Part shown: positions 50,125 to 60,346 of the stretch, piece by piece | Layout: every line of letters begins with the position of its first letter | How positions within the stretch are numbered: position 1 is the stretch's first letter | Assembly: GCF_029784155.1 (NCBI RefSeq) | Contig: NW_026597533.1 | Coordinates: forward strand, 1 to 64,000 | Direction: 5' to 3' | Source of the DNA: Uranotaenia lowii | Taxonomy: Eukaryota > Arthropoda > Insecta > Diptera > Culicidae | Length of the DNA: 64,000 nucleotides | Program-made: the position numbers and the translations under genes | Notes under the pieces: model-generated | Databases searched by the model: none | Told to the model about the DNA's origin: nothing | The model's input: only the letters and a program-made list of their open reading frames with translations

Positions 50125-51070
50125 GGGGAGAGTGAGGATATTTGATCCCTGAGGATACTTGATTTCTTAGCTATATCTCGAAACTGGAATGTCCTACAAA
50201 GATCAAATGTTCTAGAAAAATGTGTCAAATGGAGCAAAACAACAATACTTAAGGAAAAAATTTTTTTTAACAAAATAATTGTTTGAGTAATTGAACTTTG
50301 AAATTTCACGAAATGACTTGAAGATCTTTTTTCATCACTTTAAAATGATCCTTACATGGAAAAATTTTAACCAAAATATTCATTCCAATATATCAATCGT
50401 TCGAGCGTAGTATGAACTTCATAATACCATATTTTCAAAGCAATGGGAAACTTGAAACTTTTTTCAGAAAAAGTTTTCTAAAATGTTGATTATGAGTTCA
50501 ATTGATCCCTTGAGTTTAAAACGGAATGTTCTTCTTCTGAATTGGTCGTGGTCATTGTTGATTACGAGATTTCTTATATTTATTCAATAACTAATATTTA
50601 TCCAAAAACTGTTTGCAGAAAAAGGCTGAAATAATAAATTTTCTCTTAATTATAGAAAATAGCGCCTTTAAGTATGCAATGATGTAAGCGTTGAGACCAA
50701 GATATAGAATTTTCTTCTTCTGTCAGTTATAAATTGTGAAATGAGAACAAACATGACAAATATAGTTAATTGACATTCCATTTTGGGGTTTTGTTTGATT
50801 TTTTTCTAAGGATTAGGGCTTCCTGAATAAAGTATCAAGTCTCCTTCAATATAGTATCAAGTCTCCCTTAACTTAAAAAATATCGCATTTTTTTTACTTC
50901 CACGAAAATGCTTCTAGTTTATCTATGGATTCAAGTATCGCTTAAATTTTTGGAGCATAGAAACTTGAAGTTACACGCTGTCCGAAAATGTAAAAGGGTG
51001 CGAGTTGCTATTTTTTCCAAAAAGATATGTTGAAAACAAGAAAAGAGGATCAAGTATTCCCACTCTCCCC
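50125..51070 (-). mobile_element. MITE B inside MITE A, near full length
   Basis: 946 bp between TA dinucleotides. Left end GGGGAGAGTGAGGATATTTG; right end AAGTATTCCCACTCTCCCC. ORF 50019-50309 reads across its border and is not a gene. Confidence 0.92.
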
Positions 51071-51376
51071 TATAAGTATGCTGCAACATTGTCCATCTTT
51101 CGAGTATATTAATTTTTGAAAGATAACGTTAAAAAATTTAATTGAGTCCGAACAAAAATTACTGTTATTGATGTTTTAAACCTTCTGTGCTTATTGCCAT
51201 CAAAACAATAATTTGAAGATGTTTTTATTTTTTTTTTAATTTGAAGATGTTGAGATACGTAAAAACAATAGTGATCAAAGTTACCCCAAAACATGGAATC
51301 TGGATTTGTAACAAACATTTAGTTCTAGCCACTTATGTCGTTTGAATATTCTGATATCAATGATCATGCTTTATAC

Positions 51377-53154
51377 CAGTGTTCGGCACAAAAACGCTAA
51401 TCCGCTAATCGCTAGTTAGTCCGATAACTTTTTGTTAGCGGTTTAATTTTGCCGCTAAATTTTTAATGAGCTAGCGAATTAAAAAGTTCCGCTATTTTTT
51501 GGTTCCGCTAAATGAAGAACGCTAACTTCCATTTATCATTTGTTTCAAATTCACAAATTATTACAGATAGAAGTAGACTTTTTGTCATTTGAAAAGTAAA
51601 GGATGTTTTGTTGTTGTTTTCTTTTTTCCGGGATTTGCATCCTCGCGAATGATTCATCCCTTGACAAGTGAAGGAGACATCGGGCATCATTCTTATACCA
51701 ATAAGCGCTCCAAGTGAAAATGGTCACTTCGAATGGTCTCAGGGCAGAAGTGCCTCATACAGATTAACTTTTTTTTTTCTTTAAGTACTTCGATAAATAT
51801 TGTTAAACAGTATTAAACTTGTTTAAACTGTTTTGAACATCATTTATATAATTCAAAGCTAGAAGGTCAATTTTTAGATACTGTTTTTTGCTTACAAAAG
51901 TATGGGAGAGTGGGGAATCATGGGCCACTTTTTTTCGTTGTTCCATAACTTCTTTATTATAAAAGATAAAATGAAAATAAAAAATGGTATGGTTTTCTAC
52001 ATTTTCAAGGTATCATAAGATATTTTTTCAAAATTTTTAATAAGTTATTTTCCCCAAACTCTGACTGTTTGAAAAAAGGCAATATTTTTTGGATTTTGAA
52101 AAATGGTGGGGAATCGTGGGCCACCAAATCCAAATTGACCAAATAACATGCAAAGTTTATGAGTTGACCCAAAACTGTGATTTCCTAATTAATTTCGTTA
52201 TTTAAAAGCAATTTCAGATTATGAAATAAAAAAGAGAGCTGTGTATGACCGCATAGATTCCAAAACCTGGCTCGCGAACATTTTGGCAAAATTTCTTATA
52301 TAGGATGGACAAAATAATTTTCATAACTCTTCATTTGGCATAAGAAAACTTTGCAGATAGTTAAAACGTATTTTAAGTTCTGAATGTGTGTTTTTTTAAT
52401 TATGTAAATTAATTTTTTCAAACTTTTTTTAGCTTGATAAATAAAAGAAGCATATGATGCGTATTTCAGTCAACAACATATAGGAATACATGCTCACGCA
52501 AAGCGACGAAGATGACAGTTTGTTTGAGATTTTTATCTCAACACACATCTGAGATATTAAAAGTGACCCACGTTTCCCCATGGCCCACGATACCCCACTC
52601 TCCCCTACATTAAACGGCCTACTTGATCAATATTTTACATGACTTTACCGGCTTAAACCGCTTTTTACAACTTGTTTTAAGTGAATGAGATATTTACTTT
52701 TCACAAAGCAGTTTTAATAAGTATTTCAAATCACGTAAAATAAAAATAAGATAGTATCACCATAGAATGAATTTGCATATTTATTTCATTTAGTTTTTTA
52801 GATACACGTTTGACAATGCTCCTATCATGAGAATTTTGCATTACTATTTTGAAAGTTTAAAAAAAAAGTGAAACCTGGTTAAAGATTTTTCAACAAACTG
52901 GGCACAATAAACAATCTGCACTATGTTTGTAAAGTATTTGAGCAAACGAATTGAGATGCAACCATAATCCATGCTGTTGCCATCCTGTTTACGTTATTGT
53001 TTATCAACAGTTAGCGATTAGCGATTAGCGCTATAAGCTTGAAGCGATAACTTTTTCCACTCATTTAGCGGTTTTAATTAGCGATCGCTAAATTTGAATG
53101 AGTTAGCGATTTAATTAGCGCCGCTAATTTTTCAATTAGCGATGCCGAACACTG
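51377..53154. mobile_element. Non-autonomous hAT element
   Basis: The ends CAGTGTTCGGCA and TGCCGAACACTG are flanked by the perfect 8-bp duplication CTTTATAC (51369-51376, 53155-53162). Both subterminal regions are crowded with short GCTAA/TTAGCG motifs (CGCTAATCGCTAGTTAG; AGCGATTAGCGATTAGCGC). No transposase ORF. It carries a MITE C insertion; without it the element is about 1.07 kb. Confidence 0.94.
51903..52605. mobile_element. MITE C inside the hAT element
   Basis: 703 bp between TA dinucleotides. Left TGGGAGAGTGGGGAATCATG then GGCC; right GGCCCACGATACCCCACTCT then CCCC. The outer GGGGAGAGTGGGG is shared with MITE B, but the next block is ATCATGGGCC instead of ATACTTGATC and the interior differs. 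Confidence 0.88.
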
Positions 53155-53275
53155 CTTTATACTCCTTACCTCAGTAAGAATTTTCAAAAATCTGAGTGTT
53201 ATAAAAAAAGCAACCCTTTCCAAAATATTCGAAAATAAATTAAAAAAGTGATCAATGTTCCCCCAGTTTACGGTA

Positions 53276-55710
53276 CCGCATACTTTCTTAACAGCTCGTT
53301 TAACGTGAGAATCTTATATGATTCAGGTGGTCCGGATAAGCAGATAATCATTACGTCTGTTTCTTGAAATCATTCCATTTTTTTCAAAAAAATTTTTTAT
53401 TACACAACAACCTGTGCGGGGAAAGATCCAACAAAATGTAGCGTTTTGTATATTCATTTACCTGTCGTTTCTTTACGTCTCAATATGATTGTTTTGTTCT
53501 GTAGTAGTAAAATTTTATCCGTTAAAACTTTTGTTTTTAAGATTTCAAACAGTAGATTTTTTAAAAATTATTATTACTGCTGCACCTTCATGCTTTTTCC
53601 CATATTAGCTTTAGTGACAGAAAAGAGTAGAATTTGGTTCGGACAAAACACATTTTTAGAAAACAAATTAAATAACAACTAATGTTATTGTTATTCAAGT
53701 CTGCACGTATTTATTTTAAAATATCTTCTGATCTTATCTATAAAATAAAAATAATAACATATTTTTTTGTGGGATATCAGCAGTTGACATCCAAAGTAAT
53801 AAAAACTTTATGATGATTGTTGAGAGAATCTGAGAGATTGTATTTTGCAGGCACTGTGAGAAATACATGCCTGGAAACTGGAATTTGAGATAACATATTA
53901 TGAAAATCGATTTTCGCAACAAAATAACAACGGCCAACCTTTGTACAAAATCACTATTACCTACATTTCAGAAAATAATAGCTTTGTTTCACCGACAGTG
54001 AAATCACTAATGGAAAATTAATAAATAATTCTGAATGATAACCCACACTTGAAGACTCAAGGATCAACATGTGTAGCATTTCGATCACCTTTTTGTCTAT
54101 ACTGCCTGTCCATCCAGCAAATGCAACGATTCAAATCGGACCCATACACACCCCCGCACTTATCCGGAACAATCAGTTGTTGAACACGGGGCAGCAAAAA
54201 GTATTCTTGCCACCGAACGACCGACATACCGACCTATCCATGTTTCGCACGATATGTTGATTCGGTGGCCTAATTCACGATCGATGCTGAGAGTTCGTTC
54301 CCTTTGCTCATATTTATTGTAACATGTAAATAGTGGGTCGGAAGAAGGAAGTAAGGTAGGCAGGTGCGATGGCCGGCAAGCATGTGACCGACACGAAGAC
54401 TCCGAGGTTGTGTTGGTGTGATTCCGGAACAAGTCAGTCTAGTAGGAAAAATTCCCCGGAGCGCGCATGTCCTTTGCACGTTCCGTCCTCTTGTGCGTTT
54501 CCGTTTTCCACCTTATCGATAAATTTTTTTCCACACGTAAACATTCCGGTTTTTTACGCAGCCTTTGTGAGGACACCACTTTCATCTTTCAAATCGAGTT
54601 GTTTACAATTTTAGAAAGGTTATTGCCACCAGTTTTGAGAAGTGATTATTCATTCAGATTCTCGCATATTTAACGAAATACTCCTAATATATTCGCGTAG
54701 TGAGTTCAGTTTTTAAATCAATTTTAGGTGAGTAAATTGCATTGGATCTTTTGTTTAGCGAAATACCTATGTGAAATATTTGTATAATGGTGAATTTACA
54801 CTAGGATTTAAAAATTAAGAATATAAAAGTTAAATCATTGAGCAGAAATCGAAGGAAGTTTGAACTATTATTCATTACTATAGGTCTATCAAGTTTTAAA
54901 ATGTACTAAGATTTAAATAAATAGATCGTTTGACAGATAAGAATAATATTAAATCACTTCTTAAATTCATAAAATTAAAACAAATAGAAAATGTACAGTT
55001 TAAACAAGACTGAACAAATCAAACATTGAATTTGGAACTTTGGTATCAATTTTGTACCAATTCAAATTTTGAACCAGATTCCAAATTTCTGTTCCTTATT
55101 AAAATTTGGCATTCTTATTTCGGATTAGGTGTCAATCAGTCAGTAGAATCGGTCAAACAGTAGTAGAATTTTTCCAAAAACTATTTGCTTGCTATTACTA
55201 ATCGGAAAAATGTTGCTTAGAACTCTCTTGCTCTTTGTCCAATCTAGAATTTGTATCACCCTGATTTCCTTTGTAGTTCGAAACTCAAACCAGATGATAA
55301 TACTTTAAGAAACCAACAGCCACTGATTTTGATCGGAACCGAATCCCACTTTGTGCTACAGAAAGGTAACAATTACTTAGCAAAATTGAGTAGTTGAACT
55401 TTTTAACATTTAGCACCCACAACTTATAAAAGTTTATGTGCCACAGTCACTAAGTCACTTAAAATCCGGACTTTCTTCTCAGGGATCGGTGTTACGTCAA
55501 TTATTTGTGGATACAAGTAGTGCTTTTTTCAGACCATTTCCAGTTAAAATTAAAATATTTGATTAACGCCCATCACATAAATACTTCTTTTGAATATTTA
55601 CTATTTAAAATCTTTAAAATTATGGTATTTTTTAGTGTTCTGCAATATTTGTGGAGCCAGTTGTCTCAACTATCGCTTTAAACATAATATCATTTTAGTT
55701 TTCTATTGAA
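53276..55710. other. No recognised gene; GC-richer block at 54060-54560
   Basis: 54060-54560 has overlapping ORFs on both strands (54069-54260, 54160-54432, 54270-54479, 54369-54614), none recognisable, and no repeat ends. It is a candidate regulatory or UTR region. The flanks are AT-rich. Confidence 0.35.
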
Positions 55711-55714
55711 AGTG

Positions 55715-57481
55715 ATACTTACTTACTTAATGTTCCCGCGCCGATCCTCCGGTGCATAGGGCCGTGGTAAAATACCTCCACTGTTGACGATCCGGGCCAG
55801 CGTCTTTACTTGGTCCCAGTAAAGATTCTCGTCGAAAGTTCGGATTTCGGAGGCTAGGCTTCGCCGCCACGAATTTCTGGGTCTGAATCTTCTTCGATGT
55901 ATTTCTGGATTCCATTCTAGCGCCTCTCTGCAAATCTCGTTCTCATATCTTCGCAGCGTATGTCCAATCCATCTCCACTTAAGTTCCCGAATCTCGATTT
56001 CTAGCGCCCTTTGATGACACCGGCGATGTAGTTCCTCATTCGAGATCCAGTTGCCAGGCCACCAAGCGCGGATGATATTCCGCAGGCAGCGGTTTACAAA
56101 TACTTGCAGTTTTCGCATCGTCACCGCATATGTGCACCAAGTTTCGCGCCCGTACAGCAATGTGGATTTGACGTTTGAATTGAAGATTCGGATTTTCGTT
56201 CGAAGAGAGATCTGTCGTGACCGCCAGATGTTTCGGAGACTCGCAAACGCAAATCGGGTTTTTCTTTGTACCACCATCAGGCGTTATCTGGCTTCTAAGA
56301 TACTGGAAGCATTCCACTTTCTCAACTTGTTGCCTGTTGCCCAGCTACCATGAAAAAACTGGAGGGATTTGCTGTGTTGATTTCCATCGACTTGGTTTTT
56401 TCCGACATTGACTTTGAGACCTGCTGCCTTGGAGCTTTCGGTGAGGGCGTATGCTCTGCATATCCGGTTGTGTTTTGGCGAGCAAAACAATATCGTCAGC
56501 CAGGTCAAGGTCGTTCAGTTGCTCCATTGTTGAAGGATTCTACGGCAATCCTCGGTTCGGTGCACAGTCGATCGATCCAATCAAGATCTCATCCATTACG
56601 ATTATAAAAAAGTAGCGGTGATATGATGCATCCTTGTCTCACTCCAGCAGTTACCGATATTGGTTCGGACAAGACACCATCTTAAAAGACCTTGCACGAA
56701 AATGCCTCGTACTGTGGTTCGATGAGATGGACTTGTTTCTCTGGGACCCTCGTCGCCTTAGTGCCGCCCAGATGTTTTCATGGTTAAGTCGGTCGAATGC
56801 TTTTTCGAAATCAACGAACACCAGCAGAGTCCTGGAACTCGTTGATTTGTTCCAGTATGATTCGTAGCGTTGTGATGTAGTCCACACATGATCGTCCGGA
56901 TCGGAATCCAGCTTGTTGCCGTCGGAGTTTGGCGTTGATTTTCTCCTGGATCCTGTTCAGGATCACTTTGCAGAGTACTTTGAGGGTTGTACAGATCAAC
57001 GTTATGCCTCGCCAGTTACCGCACTCTGTCAGGTCTCCTTTCTTCGGGACCTTTACGAGGATACCCTGCATCCAGTCGGCCGGGAATGTTGCAGTATCCC
57101 AGATGTCGGCGAAGAGACGGTGCAACATTTGTGCTGACAGGGCAGGGTCGGCTTTCAGCATTTCAGCAGGGATGCAATCGATCCCATGTGCTTTGTTGGA
57201 TTTCATGTTTTTGATTGCCGCTTCTATTTCAGTCAGCGAAGGTGCTCCCGAGTTGACGCCATTTATGCGACTTACTGTTGGCGCTTCGAGCTGCGGATTC
57301 TGTTGGCCATCGATATTCGTGACTAGGAAGAGTTGTTCGAAGTGCTCATTCCATCGTTTGAGTTGATCTGTTCGGTCTTTTGGCGGCATTCTTGCATTAG
57401 TCCTTGCTCCTCTGAGGCGGCGAGAAATGTCATAAATTAATCGAATATCTCCATTGGCGGCGGCTCTTTCTCCTTCTTCGG
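55715..57481 (-). pseudogene. RTE-like LINE: reverse transcriptase and C-terminal part
   Basis: Seen in transcript order: RRLRGARTNARMPPKDRTDQ and IKNMKSNKAHGIDCIPAEML (RT start, about 57450-57180); CGNWRGITLICTTLKVLCKV and QQAGFRSGRSCVDYITTLRI (57040-56880); VFVDFEKAFDRLNHENIW (RT motif A with catalytic D); NDLDLADDIVLL (ADD box, about 56510); then LQVFVNRCLRNIIRAWWPGN and RWIGHTLRRYENEICREALE near the end. Known: this order is that of RTE-group non-LTR retrotransposons. The segments lie in at least three frames (57480-56811, 56887-56345, 56277-55723), so it is frameshifted and cannot encode an intact enzyme. The 3' end finishes in (TAAG)n at 55717-55730, a simple-repeat tail in keeping with RTE-type elements. 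Confidence 0.85.
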
Positions 57482-58408
57482 CTAGGAATTTGTCCAGGCT
57501 CTCTTGTCTCGTCTACAAGCTCGTTTAACTGCCTTTTCCAGCTCCGCATAACGTAAGCGAGCGGCTGCTTTGGCTGACCCGGTACATGCCTGCTCAATTC
57601 CGACTTTCGCCTTTCTCCGATCATCGACCATCCTCCAAGTTTCATCCGACATCCATTCACTTCTTCTTCCACAAACTTTACCGAGAGTACCATGGCTCGT
57701 CGTGATAAAGGCATTCTTGATTCCACACCACTGTTTTTCGACTGTTCCGTCTGTCGGCAACTCCGAGGCTCGGGATTCTAGCTGTTCAACGTTTTTCACC
57801 TCTGGATTCTCCAACCGGCGGATGTCGTATCGACACCCGACTTTCTCCTCGTGCCGTTGGACACGCGCAACTCTCAGTCGTATCTCGCCAAGGACGAGGT
57901 GATGGTCAGATGCAATGTCTGCGCTTCGTTTGTTGCGGACATCAAGAAGGCTCCTTCTCCATTTTCGGCTGATGCAGATGTGGTCAATTGGATTTTGTGT
58001 TCGGCTATCTCGGGATACCCAAGTGACCTTATGTGCTGGTCGATGAGGAAAGAGCGATCCACCGATCACCATGTTGTTGTTGCCACAAAATTCTACAAAC
58101 AGCTCTCCGTTTTCGTTCATCTATCTTAGACCATGGCACCCCATGATGCGCACAAGGTCCTGATTATCGGAGCCAATCTTTGAGTTGAATTCGCCAAAAT
58201 GAATTTGATTGTCACCCTTCGGAATTTTCTCTACCACGCTGTTCAGTAGACTGTAGAACTGCTCTTTCTCTTACAAATCGGCAACGTCAGTCGGTGCATA
58301 ACACTGGACCATTGTAAGGTTTCTAACCCGTGTTCTAAATCTGGCTACGATTATTCTTTCGTTTATCGATTCCCATCTAATGAGGGCCGCGTAGGCTAGG
58401 GTTACCAG
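57482..58408 (-). pseudogene. RTE-like LINE: apurinic-like endonuclease, C-terminal part
   Basis: The minus strand gives ARFRTRVRNLTMVQCYAPT (58340), then FNSKIGSDNQDLVRIMGC (58190), a stop near 58128, and an open frame 58120-57482 with GELFVEFCGNNNMVIGG, RTQNPIDHICISRKWR and ADIASDHHLVLGEIRL. The SDH triad near the end is the catalytic aspartate-histidine pair of LINE apurinic/apyrimidinic endonucleases, which nick target DNA for priming. Several stops and the loss of sequence at 58408 show decay. It leads directly into the RT part. Confidence 0.8.
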
Positions 58409-58465
58409 ATCCCCCAACAGCAAAAAGAGTACATTGAGATCATTTACCCAAAAAGTCAGGAGAAA
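58395..58465 (-). repeat. Fragment shared with 36184-36270, inside the LINE
   Basis: CTAGGGTTACCAGATCCCCC..AAAGAGTACATTGAGATCATTT is the complement of the 36184-36270 block. It ends the LINE homology abruptly. Confidence 0.55.
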
Positions 58466-58594
58466 CGATAGAACTCCGGTTTTATGAGTTTTCGGCCATC
58501 AGGTTGATATAAGATCGATTTAATTATCAAGCTTTGCGCCCGGAAGGTATGCAAAACAGAAACTCGTACTACTTGAATAAGCGGGGTTCTACTG
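58466..58594 (-). mobile_element. pogo-like MITE, deleted copy inside the LINE
   Basis: Left GATAGAACTCCGG; right GAATAAGCGGGGTTCTACTG. The internal TCAGGTTGATATAAGATCGA and GCGCCCGGAAGGTATGCAAA match the complement of 35080-35155. Confidence 0.75.
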
Positions 58595-58970
58595 GGCAAG
58601 GGTTAAAACGTTCCAAGTTCCAATTCGTGTCCGTGTTTTCATGCTAAAAGTCGTCGCCAAAGTTCCAGGTCGGTCATTTCTTTCGGATTCCGTAACAATT
58701 TTAAGTCGGGAACAGTAGGTTGTTAGCCTTAAGTCCCTATCCCGCGATGGGGCTGCCATCTTGGACTTAGCTGGCGGGAGCCGCATTTCGTAAATTCAGC
58801 CGCTCACTGCGAGACAGACGCTGTTTGAGCCGCCCCTGACCTGGAGAGCAGACGCGTGCGGCCACCTTCTCGGTTTACATGCGACCAAAGCATCCACCGG
58901 GGTTGAATACCCGATCTCCGCTTAGGTTACTCGCATCCCAGCCGGCACCGCGGTACGTTAGAACCGCTAA
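58595..58970 (-). pseudogene. RTE-like LINE: 5'UTR and endonuclease N-terminus
   Basis: The minus strand has TRTRIGTWNVLTLAQ ending at 58589, where the pogo-like MITE begins. RIGTWN-LTL is the start of the LINE endonuclease domain (the N residue contributes to the active site). The preceding ~330 bp is clearly GC-richer than the surroundings and probably the element's 5'UTR; its outer limit near 58970 is set by the composition change. Confidence 0.65.
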
Positions 58971-59202
58971 AACTTATAAACTTGAAAAATTACTTGACTG
59001 CTATTTGACATGCATCGCCAACAGGTTGTCACTAATGGAACTAACAATAGGGTGATGATAGCAGATTTTTTTAAAGACTAAGTTTTTTTTGTGGAAACAA
59101 TCAAGGTTCAAACAATTATAATTGCTAAATCTTTTAAAAAAATTATTATTTTACCGGATTCAATGCTTTTTCATTAGTAAATATAATTTCGTATGTATTT
59201 TC
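58971..59202. other. AT-rich spacer
   Basis: No feature seen. Confidence 0.4.
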
Positions 59203-59391
59203 TGGGCTTGAGATATAGCTCAGTTGGCAAGTCTGTTGTCTCCTGAGCCGATGTCCGCGAGTTCGAGCCCTAGAGTAAACATCGAACACAGTTGTACCAG
59301 ATAAGTTTTTCAATAACGATCCACCAACTGCAACGTTGATAAAGTCGCGAATGCCATATAGATGGTAAAACGACTATAATCGAAAAATAAG
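59203..59391 (+). mobile_element. tRNA-derived SINE, family 2
   Basis: A box TAGCTCAGTTGGCAAG (59216-59231), B box GTTCGAGCC (59261-59269), body ending CGACTATAATCGAAAAATAA. It is highly similar to 22182-22369. The 3' end is interrupted by a MITE B insertion at TA 59392, hiding the right-hand target duplication. Confidence 0.9.
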
Positions 59392-59393
59392 TA

Positions 59394-60344
59394 GGGGAGA
59401 GTGGGGATACTTGATCCCCTTTTCTTATTTTCACCATATCTTTTTGGAAAAATTTAGCAAATCGCCGTCTCTGACATTTTCTGACAGCTTGTGACTTCAA
59501 GTTTCTATGCTACAAAAATTAGAACGATACTTGAACCCGTTGATGAACTAGAAGCATTTTCGTGGGAGTAAAAAAATTGCGATTTTTCTGAAGTTAGGGG
59601 AGACTTGATCCCCTATTGCAGGAGACTTGATCTTTTATTCAGGAAGCCCTAATCCTTGTATAAAAATCAAACAAAACCCCAAGATAGAATGTTAATTGAC
59701 TATGTTTGTTCTCATTTCACAATTTATAGCAGACATAAGAAGAAAATTCTATAACACTGTCTCAACGCTAATAACATTGCATATTTAAAGGCGCTATTTT
59801 TTTTATAATTAAGCGAAAATTAATTATTTTTGCTCTTTTCTTCGGAAAATTGTATGATAAATATTAGTTTTTCGATAAATATTAGTAATTTCGTAATCAG
59901 CAATCATAACGATTAATTCAGAAGAAGAATATGCCGTTTGGAAGGGGGATCAATTGTACCCAACTCTAGGGGATCAATTGTACCCATAATCAACATTTTA
60001 GAAAACTTTTTCTGAAGAAAGTTGAGAGTTTTCCATTACTTTGAAAATATGGCATTATGAAGTTAATTTTACGTTCGAACGATTGATACATTGGAACAAA
60101 TATTTTTTTCATAATTTTCCCATGTGAGGAACATTTTAGAGTGATGAAAAAAGATCTTCAAGTTACATTTTGTGAAATTTTTCAAACAAAGTTCAATTGC
60201 TCAAACAATTATTTTGTTAAAATTTTTTAAACTACAAGCATTGTTATTTTGCTCATTTTGGCACATTTTTCTAGAACATTTGATCTTTGTAAGACATTCC
60301 AGTTTCGAGATATAGCTAAGGAATCAAATATCCTCATTCTCCCC
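59394..60344 (+). mobile_element. MITE B, full copy
   Basis: 951 bp between TA dinucleotides. Left GGGGAGAGTGGGGATACTTG; right AAATATCCTCATTCTCCCC. Nearly the same sequence as 35205-36181 apart from small indels, so these two copies are the youngest pair in the window. Confidence 0.93.
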
Positions 60345-60346
60345 TA

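Larger units (their letters stand above)
48902..53273 (-). mobile_element. MITE A split by nested insertions
   Basis: The ends are CCGTAAACTGGGGGAACTTT and GTTCCCCCAGTTTACGG, with TA kept on the right. Its own interior sequence (GTTTTCTACGTTTGAAAGCC) is present near 48985. Subtracting two MITE B copies and a hAT element with their target duplications leaves 927 bp, the length of an intact MITE A. Confidence 0.9.

Noticed and set aside
56051..57366. Plus-strand ORFs across the LINE (56051-56353, 56929-57366, 57570-57902)
   Set aside because: They are antisense shadows of the minus-strand RT and endonuclease frames, which carry clear motifs.
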